Source: Arctopsyche grandis
Lineage: Eukaryota; Arthropoda; Insecta; Trichoptera; Hydropsychidae
Direction of reading: 5' to 3'
DNA length: 64,000 nucleotides
Assembly: GCF_051622035.1 (NCBI RefSeq)
Contig: NC_135357.1
Coordinates: 36,563,691 to 36,627,690 of the forward strand
Both the position numbers and the translations under genes were made by a program. Below are positions 9,586-19,321 of this stretch, piece after piece (the first letter of the stretch is position 1; each line of letters starts with the position of its first letter). The notes beneath the pieces are model-generated. The model did no database searches, was not told the DNA's origin, and saw nothing but the letters and a program-made list of their open reading frames with translations.

Positions 9586-12500
9586 TTAGATCGGATCCGG
9601 TGTTGCGAGGTATCGCGCTAATCTGTTGACGTGCACCACCAGATACCGGGAGTTCCCTGTTTCCCGGCGGATCCGATAGACCACGTCGCTGATCCTCTTA
9701 ATAATCCGGAACGGACCTTCCCAAGGGGGCTGGAGTTTAAGGGTGCGACCGGGCTTCTTGGCTGGGTTGTGCAACCAAACGCGATCGCCCTCTTCGTATC
9801 GTGGTTCCCAGATCCTCCCGTCGTAAGCCGCTTTCATTCTTTTATGCGTCTTCTGGAGGTGTTTCCGAGCGAATTTGTGCGTTTCCGCCATCCCTTCTAT
9901 GAGATTTTGGACGTATTTGTGGGCTGATTGCTCGGGTATACTGTCCGGGGGTCCGCCGTAAATAAGTTGGGGCGGAAGGCGCATTTCCCTGCCGAACATC
10001 ATCAGGGCTGGCGACTCTCCTGTCGCGTCGTGTGGGGTTGAGCGGTAAGCCATGAGGAACGGGGACAGCATCGTGTCCCAGTCTCGTTCTGCCTCCTCGT
10101 CGTAGTAGGACAGGAATTTCCGGAGGTATCCAAGTAGAGTGCGGTTTAACCTCTCGATCATCCCGTCCGACTGAGGGTGGTAAGGGGTCGTCCGAGTTTT
10201 GCAGATGCCCAATTTATCCAGCGTTTCGGCAAAGACTCGGGCTTCAAAATTACGGCCTTGATCGGAGTGCAGTTCTCGAGGTGTGCCCAGTTTGGCGAAG
10301 ACATGGGTTACTAGGGCTTCCGCTACCGTTTCCGCCTCTTGGTCCGGTAAGGGAATGGCTTCTGGCCACTTTGTGAAGTAATCAGCGGCCACTAGCACGT
10401 AACGGTTCCCCCTATTGGTAACCGGTAGTGGTCCCAATATGTCGATCGCCATTCGGTCCATCGGTGCCCCTGACACGTATTGCCGCATGGCCGCCCTGTT
10501 CCTCGTATGTGGTCCGTTTTGCGCTGCACACCTGGGGCATTTTTCGCACCATTTTATAACGTCGGGGCGGCATGTTGGCCAGTAGTATCGGCGGCGGACA
10601 TTCTTTAGCGTTTTATTGACGCCGAAGTGTCCGCCAGTCGGGGAACTGTGCATCTCCCATAGGATTTCATTTGTGTGGCTCTCGGGAATGACCAATTGCA
10701 GGATCTGACGCTCGCCGTTTGGGCTTTCCCATCGCCGGAAGAGCTGACCCTGGTCGACAGTTAGTGCGTCCCACTGGGCCCATAGAATCCGAACTTCGGG
10801 TTCTTCTGCCGAAACTTCTTCCCACAGTGGTCGTCTCCCGGACTCTTTCCAGGCGATGAAGCGTGAGATTGTGGAGTCGGTGGCCTGGGGACTTTGTGGG
10901 TTCCCTAGAGTGACGAGTTTAGCTTCGGGTGCTATTTGCTCACTCTCTATTTTCGCGCATTTCGGGCAGTCTGGGTCACATGGACGTCTAGAGAGGGCGT
11001 CGGCGTTGCCGTGTTTCTTCCCTGCTCGATGCTGTACGTCCATGTGGTACTGTCCCAGTCGTTGCAACCAGCGGGCCCATTGACCTTCAGGTTTTCTGAA
11101 GCTGCGGAGCCACGTCAGTGCGGCGTGATCGGTTCGGAGTGTGAAGGGGCTTCCGTACAGGTAGTGGTGGAAGTGCTCTACTGCGTCGACGATGGCGAGC
11201 AGCTCTTTCCGGGTGACGCAGTAGTTCCGTTCCGGTGCCTTCAAGGTGCGACTATAGTACCCGATCACCTTCTCCTCGCCGTCTTGAACTTGGGAGAGCA
11301 CGGCTCCGATGGCATGTTGACTGGCATCCGCGTCCAGAATATAGATTCCCTCAGGTCGGGGGAATGCCATTGTTTCCGCATCTGTCAGAGCGTTTTTGAG
11401 GGCATTGAAGGCATGCTCGCAGTCTTGGTCCCACGTGAAGACTGTTTTCTCCTCCGTGAGACGATGCAGTGGTTTCGCCGTTTGCGCAAACCCTTGCACA
11501 AACCTCCGGTAATAGGTGCAGAGGCCTAAGAAGCTGCGGAGTTGTGCCTTCGATTTGGGGGTGGGCCACTCTCTCACGGCTTTTGTCTTCTCTGGATCCG
11601 TGCAGACGCCGTGGGAGCTGATTTTATGGCCAAGGAAGCAGACCTCATTCCTAAACAGCTGGCACTTCCGCGTATTTACTTTGAGTCCGACCGCAAGTAG
11701 GCGTTTGAGGACCGTCTGGATGTGTTCCAAGTGGGCCTCCGGGGTCGGACTAAATATTATGATGTCGTCGAGGTATACCAAGGTTGATCCGGTCAGGTCG
11801 CCGAGAATGTCTTCCATTAGCCGGGAGAATGTGGCAGGCGCGTTGCAGAGGCCGAAAGGCATAACACGGAATTGGAACAGACCAAATTCAGTGGTAAAGG
11901 CGGTTTTTGGTCGGTCTTTCTCTTCGACTGGGACTTGCCAAAAACCACTCTGCAGGTCCAACGTCGAGAAGAATTTGGCGCCCGCGAGTCTGTCCAGGAC
12001 GTCGTCCATTCGTGGCATCGGGAACGAGTCTTTCGTTGTCACGGCGTTTAACCGACGATAGTCAACGCAGAGGCGCAACTCGCCGGTCTTTTTCGTGACC
12101 AATACGATGGGGGAGGCCCAGGGACCGGCTGCTGGTTCGATTATTTGTCTTGTCAACAAGTCGTTGATGAGGGACCGTACCTCTGTCTTCTTGTGCAGCG
12201 GTATTCTGCGAGGGGCCTGTTTGATGGGGGCGGCGTCGCCGCTATTTATTCGATGGCTCCCTTTATGGACTTGGCTTAAGTCCCGTTCGCTTTGGGCGAA
12301 GGCTTGTCGATGCTGGAGGAGGGAGTTGACGATCGTCGACCGTTTTCCAGGTGGTAGGTCGATGATAGCAGCGTCCAGTTGGCGGGGCAGGTCGTCTTGT
12401 CGCTTTCCGTTCAGTTCGTGTCTTTTTATTTCCTGACACGAATGGACTGAACTTACTGGTCGATGGGGCGCAATGTCGTTCCGGAAAGTGACCCTTGTCG

Positions 12501-12993
12501 TGGTTCCTCCCAGTTCGACGATCGTATTGAGGTGGCGCAGGAGATCCATCCCCATGATGACCTCTGAGGAGAAATCAGTGACGGCAAATTTCCATCTCGC
12601 TTGTGTGCCTTTAATTGCCAACGTAGTCTCGGCCCATACGTAGATCGCTACGTGTCGACCGTCTGCGACTCGTATTCTTTCACTTTTGTGGTTCACCCTT
12701 TTTCTATGTTCGCGGGGAATTTTGGCGAACAGTTTGCTGGAGATAACGGAGACGCTTGCCCCGGTATCCAACAGTACCCTACATGGTACTCCTCCGATCT
12801 CGCCTTCGGTGTCTAATACGAAAGGTGAGTCGCCGACGCTCCCTAACACTGAGATGGGCTTTTCTTCGTCTTCGATGATCAGTCCTGCCCGTGTGGAACT
12901 GACCATTATTCTTTTCCCGACTGGGATCGCACCTCTTCCTCGTCGGAGGCGTTCTCGACTGCCCGTACCTTCGGACAGTTCCGCCCGCGACAT
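9586..12993 (-). CDS. pol: Gypsy-1 pol: protease, reverse transcriptase, RNase H, integrase
   Basis: The open frame has 1135 codons, but its first ~27 lie inside gag and are probably not used. Translation most likely enters at 12912 by -1 frameshifting. Domains in order: aspartic protease with DTGAS near residue 76; RT with YLDDIIIF near 410; RNase H with LDADASQHA and TDHAALTWL; integrase with an HHCC zinc module (GGHFGVNK, WCEKCPRC) and catalytic motifs AIDILGP, LHSDQGRNFE and DGMIERLNR. The C-terminus has a barrel-like segment (WEGPFRIIKRI). All key residues I can check are present and there is no stop, so it may be functional. Confidence 0.93.
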   Translation of the reverse strand: MSRAELSEGTGSRERLRRGRGAIPVGKRIMVSSTRAGLIIEDEEKPISVLGSVGDSPFVLDTEGEIGGVPCRVLLDTGASVSVISSKLFAKIPREHRKRVNHKSERIRVADGRHVAIYVWAETTLAIKGTQARWKFAVTDFSSEVIMGMDLLRHLNTIVELGGTTTRVTFRNDIAPHRPVSSVHSCQEIKRHELNGKRQDDLPRQLDAAIIDLPPGKRSTIVNSLLQHRQAFAQSERDLSQVHKGSHRINSGDAAPIKQAPRRIPLHKKTEVRSLINDLLTRQIIEPAAGPWASPIVLVTKKTGELRLCVDYRRLNAVTTKDSFPMPRMDDVLDRLAGAKFFSTLDLQSGFWQVPVEEKDRPKTAFTTEFGLFQFRVMPFGLCNAPATFSRLMEDILGDLTGSTLVYLDDIIIFSPTPEAHLEHIQTVLKRLLAVGLKVNTRKCQLFRNEVCFLGHKISSHGVCTDPEKTKAVREWPTPKSKAQLRSFLGLCTYYRRFVQGFAQTAKPLHRLTEEKTVFTWDQDCEHAFNALKNALTDAETMAFPRPEGIYILDADASQHAIGAVLSQVQDGEEKVIGYYSRTLKAPERNYCVTRKELLAIVDAVEHFHHYLYGSPFTLRTDHAALTWLRSFRKPEGQWARWLQRLGQYHMDVQHRAGKKHGNADALSRRPCDPDCPKCAKIESEQIAPEAKLVTLGNPQSPQATDSTISRFIAWKESGRRPLWEEVSAEEPEVRILWAQWDALTVDQGQLFRRWESPNGERQILQLVIPESHTNEILWEMHSSPTGGHFGVNKTLKNVRRRYYWPTCRPDVIKWCEKCPRCAAQNGPHTRNRAAMRQYVSGAPMDRMAIDILGPLPVTNRGNRYVLVAADYFTKWPEAIPLPDQEAETVAEALVTHVFAKLGTPRELHSDQGRNFEARVFAETLDKLGICKTRTTPYHPQSDGMIERLNRTLLGYLRKFLSYYDEEAERDWDTMLSPFLMAYRSTPHDATGESPALMMFGREMRLPPQLIYGGPPDSIPEQSAHKYVQNLIEGMAETHKFARKHLQKTHKRMKAAYDGRIWEPRYEEGDRVWLHNPAKKPGRTLKLQPPWEGPFRIIKRISDVVYRIRRETGNSRYLVVHVNRLARYLATPDPI

Positions 12994-13946
12994 TGTGGGC
13001 TTCCGCAGTTTCGGCAGTTCCTTTGCCCTTGCCAGGGCGGTCTGTTGCCGTTACGGCCCTCCGCTTGCCAGGGAGGTCTGTGACCGTTACGGCCCTCTGC
13101 TTGCCAGGGAGGTCTGCTGGCGTTTCGAGCTGCGGTATTGAAGTGAGGCTGGTGGTCTTGGGCTGGTCTGTTGGCCGCCCCCCTCCCTTGACTCCTCAGC
13201 CGTTTCGCATCCCTCGCGTGTTTTGCGAGCCGTAACAGCTCCTGCAGTGGGGTCTTCGGATCTGCGGTGAAGACGGCAGCGCGGATATCCTCGTCGTGAA
13301 ACGACAATATGAGGAGTATCTTGTCTAGGACGTCCAACGGGATAGGCTCTGGAAAGGCCTCCATCCTTTTTCGACGGATGTCCGCGAACCGAGCTTCTAT
13401 GTCGTCGTTGTTGCGGATCGACGGGGAAATTAGGTCACGGAATGCGTCGTACGGGTGTGGCGAAGATTTGAAACGCTTCACCAGCCTCTCCCTCAGCTCC
13501 TCGTACGCTTCGTACGCTTCTTTCGGTACTTCGTCGATGAGGAATATTCTCGCTTGACCTCGTAGAGCGAGAATGAGTGAGTTTGCCGTCGGTTCGCAGC
13601 GTAGGGCTCGTGACACGATTTCAAATTCGCGGATGAATCGTTCTACGTCGCCCGTTCCGTCGAAAACAGGAAGCTCGGTCGGTTGCTTGTGGATGGTGCT
13701 TCCTAGCATGGGGTCGGTGACAGGTCGTGGAGTAGCGTCGTTTCTGCATACTGATGACGAGGGACTCAGTGTGCTCGCCGGAACCGCTGGGACCCTCGTT
13801 GAAGGGCTTGCCGGAATCGCTGGCGTGCGTGTTGTGGTGTCCCTCTCGAGAAGCGCGACGAGTCGCGCCATCTGCTCCTCCAGACGTTCCACACGTGATG
13901 GTTCGTCCAACTGGTGAGGAGATGCCTGTCTCCTTTTTGGGGGCAT
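12906..13946 (-). CDS. gag: Gypsy-1 gag, 346 aa
   Basis: The ATG at 13946 follows the PBS by about 40 bp. The protein has a basic N-terminus, a short coiled-coil stretch (VERLEEQMARLVALLERD), a central capsid-like region (ELPVFDGTGDVERFIREFE) and a zinc knuckle at the C-terminus. The knuckle is CRNCGSPQCRGRNC, i.e. CX2CX4CX4C with Cys where most gag knuckles have His. Just before it are about three imperfect PPWQAEGRNG-type repeats encoded by a 36-bp tandem repeat (about 13035-13115). Gag forms the particle that packages element RNA. Its last 88 bp overlap pol. Confidence 0.9.
   Translation of the reverse strand: MPPKRRQASPHQLDEPSRVERLEEQMARLVALLERDTTTRTPAIPASPSTRVPAVPASTLSPSSSVCRNDATPRPVTDPMLGSTIHKQPTELPVFDGTGDVERFIREFEIVSRALRCEPTANSLILALRGQARIFLIDEVPKEAYEAYEELRERLVKRFKSSPHPYDAFRDLISPSIRNNDDIEARFADIRRKRMEAFPEPIPLDVLDKILLILSFHDEDIRAAVFTADPKTPLQELLRLAKHARDAKRLRSQGRGAANRPAQDHQPHFNTAARNASRPPWQAEGRNGHRPPWQAEGRNGNRPPWQGQRNCRNCGSPQCRGRNCPKVRAVENASDEEEVRSQSGKE
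12912..12918 (-). promoter_or_regulatory. Candidate -1 ribosomal frameshift site GGGAAAA at the gag/pol junction
   Basis: On the minus strand the gag frame reads TCG GGA AAA GAA TAA. The heptamer G GGA AAA fits X XXY YYZ in the gag frame and lies one codon before the gag stop at 12906-12908. A one-base backward slip leads straight into the open pol frame. No stem or pseudoknot was predicted downstream. Confidence 0.75.
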
Positions 13947-13985
13947 CTTTGCGTGGTGTATTCCTTTTGCGGCTTAGGTCAAACA

Positions 13986-13999
13986 CTTCTGACACCAGT
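13986..13999 (-). other. Gypsy-1 primer-binding site, tRNA-Leu type
   Basis: Minus strand TGGTGTCAGAAGTG starts one base after the LTR end. It is complementary to the 3' end of a eukaryotic tRNA-Leu (…TGACACCA). The match is 14 nt here and 18 nt in Gypsy-3. Confidence 0.75.
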
Positions 14000-14000
14000 G

Positions 14001-14097
14001 TAATGTGGGGGTGAAGTGGGTGGCTTTGACTGAACAGGGAAAGACCAGCAGAGATGGGAGTCCAAAGGAAACGACAGTTCTCAAAGGAAGCTGTGGT
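14001..14097 (-). repeat. Gypsy-1 5' LTR, R-U5 part only
   Basis: The sequence matches the 3' LTR from its inner end to the motif ACCACAGC. The U3 and TATA box are absent. The truncation point is about 8 bp downstream of the predicted start site, and the next base is the 3' end of a LINE-A copy in the same orientation. Confidence 0.9.
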
Positions 14098-15132
14098 CTT
14101 CTTTGTGGCTGCGTTTTATCGATAGTTTATAGGGTAGTGACACTCCCTTAACCTATCTATCTAACGTGTTATATGGGATCGGACTCTCGGTGATGTTTGT
14201 GGTGCGGGCTGGCGGCTGCTCGCTTGTGGAGTGTTTGTCAATCTGGAACACTAAGCAAAATTAGTGCATCATCTGTGGGATACTGTCGGGGTTAGTGTGT
14301 TAGTGGGTGGTTAACGGGTATGGACCGTTTGGAGGTGGTTGATTCTGGTTAGTTAAATGGATGCTAATTTTAGCCTTTACCCATCTTCAGAATGTCGATG
14401 GGCCTTTGGTTAAATATTAGTTTAGTCTTGCTGAGGGAATTTATTAAGGGATTGTCTACCTTGCCGAGAGACTTGAAATAGTTTACGGCAAGTTTGTGTA
14501 CGTGTTTGTCAAGGTAGTCAATGTTTAGGTTATTGTGAATTATAGTGTTTCTTGTGTACCAGTTGTAGTTGCCCGCGGCACGCAAGAATTTGTTTTGTAC
14601 TGTCTGTAGTCTGAGTATGGATCTGTTGGAGATGGTAGTGTGAGCCCACACGGGGCTCGCGTACGTGATTTGTGGGCGCATGATGAATTTAAACAGCAAG
14701 CACTTGTTTTAAAGCGAGAGCTTGCTGTTTGGTTTGCATAGTGGGTAAAGCTTTGACGCAACTGCCCTAGCTCTACGCACCGCGTTAGTGATGTGGGGTT
14801 TCCAGGTTAATTTGCGGTCGATTATTACCCCCAGGTAACGGGTAGACGTGGTCCAGTTGACTGGGTGGTCGTTTATAATGACTGGCTTGGCTGGTTTGCA
14901 CCGATTTTTACGTCTGGAGAAGAATATTGCCTGACTTTTGTCCGGGTTGATTTTCATCAGCCATTTATCGTATCACGCTACTAGTTGGTCCGAGTACTTT
15001 TGGAGGGCGAGCGAGAATCCCTTGGGGCCGACGGAGCTCGCTAAGATGGCAGTGTCATCGGCATACTGTGCGATGTTTGTGTACCTATGTGTAGGAGTGG
15101 GTATGTCGTGTGTGTACAGGTTGAATAGCGTG
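14098..15132 (-). pseudogene. LINE-A copy 2, 3' half (RT C-terminus and 3' UTR)
   Basis: The minus strand carries the complete LINE-A 3' UTR (14098-14372), ending in one GCCACAAAGAA unit next to the Gypsy-1 LTR, and ORF2 back to the YADD region. ORF2 has a frameshift near 14709 (a deletion in the AAAACAAG run) and an altered codon near 14975. At 15133 it is interrupted by LINE-B and resumes at 19660. Confidence 0.9.
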
Positions 15133-15158
15133 ATCCAATAAACAGAATAAAAGTGGAA

Positions 15159-16301
15159 ATGGACATGCTCGTGGAGTTTGTGTCAAACGTCAAAAACACG
15201 AAGGAAAACATTAAAACCCAAATTAGCCTAGTAAGCAGATTAGTGACAAGCCTAGCCGAGGAAGAGCAGAAAAAGAATAAAATCAACAAAACTGCATCTA
15301 AAGCTTCCGACGCGAGCACGGCGACAGAGACGACAGAGAAAAACACTCAGACCGAGACCGAAGAGTGGAAGACCCAACGGAAACAGCAGCGGAAGCAAAA
15401 GTGGAAGCCCCAGAAGCCGCTACAGAAGCAACAGGAACAGGAGCAAGCGCAACAGGAAGAAAAACAGCAGCAGCGCCCACAGCCGTATCCACAGCCGCAG
15501 ACGCAGCAGCAACGACAACAACAAAACAAGGTCCAGCAGAAAAAACCCAAACTGACTATACCGCGCCCAAAAACCGAAGCGATAACACTGAAGCGAAGCG
15601 AAAGTAATAACAACACGTACGCGGATATTCTCAAAAAAATAAGAACCACCGTAGACATCGCTGCAACTGGATGCCAGGTGGACCGCATCAGAAAAACCCG
15701 GAACGGTATGATCCTAATGGAACTGGAAAGGAACGGCGGCAACCCCACAACGCTAGCAGACGCCATTAAAACAGCACTAGGTGACGACACAACGGTCAGG
15801 AGATTAACGACGATGGTGAAGATAGAGGTGCGGGACCTGGATGAAGGAGAAGAGCGCCAAGATGTGATGGACGCCCTCAAACCAGTACTGGGAACGCTTA
15901 CAGTCGAGGAGGCTGAAGTGGTCAGCCTATTCAACACTTACAACGGAACAAGAGTCGCAGTTGTAAAGATGGCAAGCGACAAAGCACGTACAATCCTAAA
16001 AAAAGGTAAACTTCGCGTAGGATGGGTAAACTGCCGCGTACGACAGCACATAGAAGCGGTCCGCTGTTACAAGTGCCAGGAGTACGGACACTTGGCAGCC
16101 ACCTGCAGCGGAAGTGACAGGTCCCAACTGTGTCGCCGATGTGGTAAAGGAGGCCACATAGCGGCCAAATGCGAGAACAGTCTGTGCTGCATTGTCTGCA
16201 AAGACCGCGGCACGGACACACAGCACATGGCAGGGACACCCAAGTGTCCTGCATACAAAACCGAACTGGAGAGACAGAGGAAGGGGAAGACACAAACATA
16301 A
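15159..16301 (+). CDS. LINE-B ORF1, Gag-like RNA-binding protein, about 380 aa
   Basis: ATG at 15159 is preferred over an upstream GTG at 15153. The N-terminal 130 residues are charged and low complexity, with long Lys/Gln/Glu stretches. A central region (about 150-290) precedes three zinc knuckles: CYKCQEYGHLAATC, CRRCGKGGHIAAKC, and a third atypical CIVC…H…C. This is the usual ORF1 layout of R1/SART/TRAS-type elements. The stop TAA at 16299-16301 shares its last A with the ORF2 ATG, forming TAATG. Confidence 0.9.
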   Translation: MDMLVEFVSNVKNTKENIKTQISLVSRLVTSLAEEEQKKNKINKTASKASDASTATETTEKNTQTETEEWKTQRKQQRKQKWKPQKPLQKQQEQEQAQQEEKQQQRPQPYPQPQTQQQRQQQNKVQQKKPKLTIPRPKTEAITLKRSESNNNTYADILKKIRTTVDIAATGCQVDRIRKTRNGMILMELERNGGNPTTLADAIKTALGDDTTVRRLTTMVKIEVRDLDEGEERQDVMDALKPVLGTLTVEEAEVVSLFNTYNGTRVAVVKMASDKARTILKKGKLRVGWVNCRVRQHIEAVRCYKCQEYGHLAATCSGSDRSQLCRRCGKGGHIAAKCENSLCCIVCKDRGTDTQHMAGTPKCPAYKTELERQRKGKTQT

Positions 16302-19300
16302 TGGCTGCAAATGGAAAAATAAGAGTCCTCCAGGTAAACCTTAACCATTGCAGGGCTGCGCAGGACCTCCTCCTGCAGACCATCTATGAGAAAAAAATTG
16401 ACATCACAATAATAAGCGAACAACATCGCCCATTAAATGGAGATTGGTTCGCCGACACAACCCAGCGCTCGGCGATCTACATCTCACGCGGAAGCGGGAT
16501 AATCACAGAGGCAGGAACACCACAGGTAGGTGCAGTCTGGGTTCGGGTGCGGGGCGTGCGGTTCTACAGCTGTTACTGTTCGCCGAACGCCTCGGTCTCG
16601 GACTTCGTACTGTTTTTGCACGAATTGGAGGCGAGCGTCAGCAGGAGCACAGGACGAGTGGTCGTTGCCGGAGACTTCAATGCAAAGTCTACAGAGTGGG
16701 AATCACCTATCACCGATGAGCGCGGTCGCCTACTAGCTGACACAATGGCCAGACTAAACCTGCATGTCCTGAACACCGGAAGTGCAAATACCTTCGTCAG
16801 AGGAAGCACTGGCTCCATAGTCGACGTCGCTTTCGCGGACGAGGACACCATTGGCCGCATTACCAACTGGGAGGTGCTCAGCGACACAACACTAAGCGAC
16901 CACCAATACATCTCATACGAGCTAAGAGACACAAGAACGACCGATTCGACCCCGCATAAGACCGAGCCGACAAGGTGGGCCGTCGGCAAGCTAGACACTA
17001 AAACGTGCGAAGAGACGCTCAAGTTCGAGTGTGGCCGTATTCAAGATACCACAACTGGAACAGAACTTTGCAAAGAGACAACGGCAGCGATCACTCGGGC
17101 TTGCGAGGCCTCGATGCCGAAGAAGGGTGGAGTGGGACGGAAACCACAATATTGGTGGAACGACGAAATTGCAGAGCTGCGAAGAACCTGCACAAGAAAA
17201 CGAAGAGAGCACTGTCGGACTGAACGAAGACACAGATCAGGCCACGAAGACGACCAAACGGCCATCGAAACCGCAAGCGAAGCCCACAAAGAAGCAAGAA
17301 GAGCAGTCACCTACGCAATCAGGAGGAGTAAAAAGTTGATGTGGGAACAACTCATAGCGACGGTGGACCTGGACCCATGGGGCCAAGCGTATCGTATGGT
17401 CCGTGGTAAGCTGTCCGGCCACCGCCAAATTCCCTTCTTAAACAGAGATGGAAATTTGGAAACGATAGTTTCACACCTTTTCCCTACACACAAAGAGACG
17501 ACACCACAAGCGTGGATCATAGAGCCCGAAGACATCCCAGAGTTTACACTGGGTGAACTATACTCGGCAACAAAACGGCTGTCCACTGACAAATCACCTG
17601 GACCTGACGGAATACCGAATGAAATTCTCCGCATATCGGCTAAAGTCTGCCCGAAAACATTGCTGCGGACATTCAACAGCTGCCTCAAGAGCGGAGAATT
17701 CCCAAAAATATGGAAAAGGCAGAAACTCGTGCTCATACCCAAGGGCAACAAACCACCGGAGGAGCCGTCGTCATACCGGCCACTGTGCATGTTGGACGGA
17801 TTGGGCAAACTCCTCGAGCGCCTCATATTACAGAGAGTAGCGAAGACGACGGAGACGGAAGGCGGGTTATGTTCGCAGCAATACGGGTTCAGACCCGGTC
17901 GGTCCACGGTAGACGCAATAGCCGAGGTCATAAAGACAATAAAAGACGCTCATAGTGGAACATTAAAAACGAGCAGTCACTGCATAATGGTGACACTGGA
18001 CGTTAAAAATGCTTTCAATTCTGCCAGATGGGATAAAATAATGTCGGCTCTATCGGAGCTCGGTGGAATACCAGACTACCTTGTAAGAATAATAGGAAGT
18101 TACCTGTCGGAGAGGGTTCTGATCACAAGACTGGCAGAACGCAAGATCTCCTCTGGTGTTCCACAGGGCTCTGTCATGGGACCAACATTATGGAACATAA
18201 TGTACGACTCACTTCTTAAATTAAGACTTCCAGGAGGAGCGAAGCTGGTGGGTTTTGCAGACGACGTAGCTATCATTGTTGTGGCTAGGAAAATAACGGA
18301 CCTCGAGACCGCCACAAACGACACTCTCGACCTGGTGAACGACTGGATGACGGAAGCCGGACTACAGCTTGCACCACAAAAAACCGAGGCGGTTTTGTTC
18401 ACCAGAAAAAGAAAAATCGAACCCCCGAAAATCACCATTTCGGGATACGACGTGAGACTAAAAAGGTATTTGACTTATCTTGGAATAATTCTAGATGACA
18501 AATTAACCTTTAAGAAACAAGCTGAGCATGCCGCGGAGAAAGCGGCAAGAGCTGTCAACAACATCGGACGACTAATGCCCAACATCGGAGGGCCCAAACC
18601 ATGCCGAAGAAAACTACTCAACAGCGTAGTGCACTCGGTGATCCTATACGGTGCACCAATATGGGCGCCCAGCATGGCAGTGGAGAGAACCAGGAAATAC
18701 CTCGCAAGAGTACAACGCAGGGGCGTACTGAGAATCGTATCGGCATATACAACAGTATCCGAGTGCGCAGTACTGGTTATTGCTGGAGTACCACCCATCG
18801 ACCTACTGGCACATGAAAGAAAGAAGGTATACGAGGGAAGAAAGGAGGGAACGAAAAAAGTAAGAGCGACGGCACGGGCGGAGCTCATGACGGAATGGCA
18901 GGTCCGCTGGGACGGCGCAGACAAAGGTAGATGGACACATCGACTGATCCCATCAATCGCAGCCTGGACAAGGAGGAAAAGCGCAAAACCGGACTACCAC
19001 ACAACCCAGCTACTAACCAGCCATGGGTGTTTCGGAGCATTCCTCAACCGCATCGGAAAGGAAACGACAGCAGGATGTCACCACTGTGCATCAATCAGAG
19101 ATGACGCAGAACATACACTCCTCGTATGCCCTGCATGGGAATCTGAAAGAGCGACACTCGAAGAAAGCACCCCGGTCAACACTGAAGACATAGCACAGAA
19201 CATCACTAAAGACGTAGCCTCTTGGGAAGCATTCGCAGAGTTCGCAAGGAGCGTCATGAAGCAGAAGGAGGAGGCCGAACGGCTAAGGAAAGCGGAAAGA

Positions 19301-19321
19301 CTTATAGAAGGAAATGAATAG
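16301..19321 (+). CDS. LINE-B ORF2: endonuclease-reverse transcriptase, 1006 aa
   Basis: Translation is taken from the ATG at 16301 in the TAATG overlap, the same signal reported for termination-reinitiation in the R1-clade element SART1. Residues 1-220 are an APE-type endonuclease (QVNLNHCRAAQDLL, VAGDFNAKSTEW, LSDHQYISYE). The RT has SPGPDGIPNE, QYGFRPGRSTVDA, VTLDVKNAFNSARW, GVPQGSVMGPT and the active site FADDVAII. The C-terminal zinc motif CHHCASIRDDAEHTLLVC (CX2CX8HX4C) matches the R1 pattern. No disruption is seen, so the protein is probably active. Earlier in-frame codons to 16169 overlap ORF1. Confidence 0.95.
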   Translation: MAANGKIRVLQVNLNHCRAAQDLLLQTIYEKKIDITIISEQHRPLNGDWFADTTQRSAIYISRGSGIITEAGTPQVGAVWVRVRGVRFYSCYCSPNASVSDFVLFLHELEASVSRSTGRVVVAGDFNAKSTEWESPITDERGRLLADTMARLNLHVLNTGSANTFVRGSTGSIVDVAFADEDTIGRITNWEVLSDTTLSDHQYISYELRDTRTTDSTPHKTEPTRWAVGKLDTKTCEETLKFECGRIQDTTTGTELCKETTAAITRACEASMPKKGGVGRKPQYWWNDEIAELRRTCTRKRREHCRTERRHRSGHEDDQTAIETASEAHKEARRAVTYAIRRSKKLMWEQLIATVDLDPWGQAYRMVRGKLSGHRQIPFLNRDGNLETIVSHLFPTHKETTPQAWIIEPEDIPEFTLGELYSATKRLSTDKSPGPDGIPNEILRISAKVCPKTLLRTFNSCLKSGEFPKIWKRQKLVLIPKGNKPPEEPSSYRPLCMLDGLGKLLERLILQRVAKTTETEGGLCSQQYGFRPGRSTVDAIAEVIKTIKDAHSGTLKTSSHCIMVTLDVKNAFNSARWDKIMSALSELGGIPDYLVRIIGSYLSERVLITRLAERKISSGVPQGSVMGPTLWNIMYDSLLKLRLPGGAKLVGFADDVAIIVVARKITDLETATNDTLDLVNDWMTEAGLQLAPQKTEAVLFTRKRKIEPPKITISGYDVRLKRYLTYLGIILDDKLTFKKQAEHAAEKAARAVNNIGRLMPNIGGPKPCRRKLLNSVVHSVILYGAPIWAPSMAVERTRKYLARVQRRGVLRIVSAYTTVSECAVLVIAGVPPIDLLAHERKKVYEGRKEGTKKVRATARAELMTEWQVRWDGADKGRWTHRLIPSIAAWTRRKSAKPDYHTTQLLTSHGCFGAFLNRIGKETTAGCHHCASIRDDAEHTLLVCPAWESERATLEESTPVNTEDIAQNITKDVASWEAFAEFARSVMKQKEEAERLRKAERLIEGNE

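Larger units (their letters stand above)
9231..14097 (-). mobile_element. Gypsy-1, Ty3/gypsy LTR retrotransposon with intact gag and pol
   Basis: Reading on the minus strand the order is partial 5' LTR (14097-14001), PBS, gag, a -1 shift site, pol (protease, RT, RNase H, integrase), polypurine tract, full 3' LTR (9461-9231). Both reading frames are open. The PBS matches the 3' end of a tRNA-Leu, as in the mdg3/micropia elements of flies, so a place near that group is likely. No env frame is present. The 5' LTR lacks its U3 because a LINE-A copy abuts it near the predicted transcription start, so this copy has probably lost its own promoter. Confidence 0.93.

Noticed and set aside
10936-13141. 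Long plus-strand frames opposite Gypsy-1 gag/pol
   Set aside because: They are antisense shadows of GC-rich coding sequence without recognisable domains.
15153-15158. GTG at 15153 as LINE-B ORF1 start
   Set aside because: An ATG in the same frame lies two codons later and is the likelier start.
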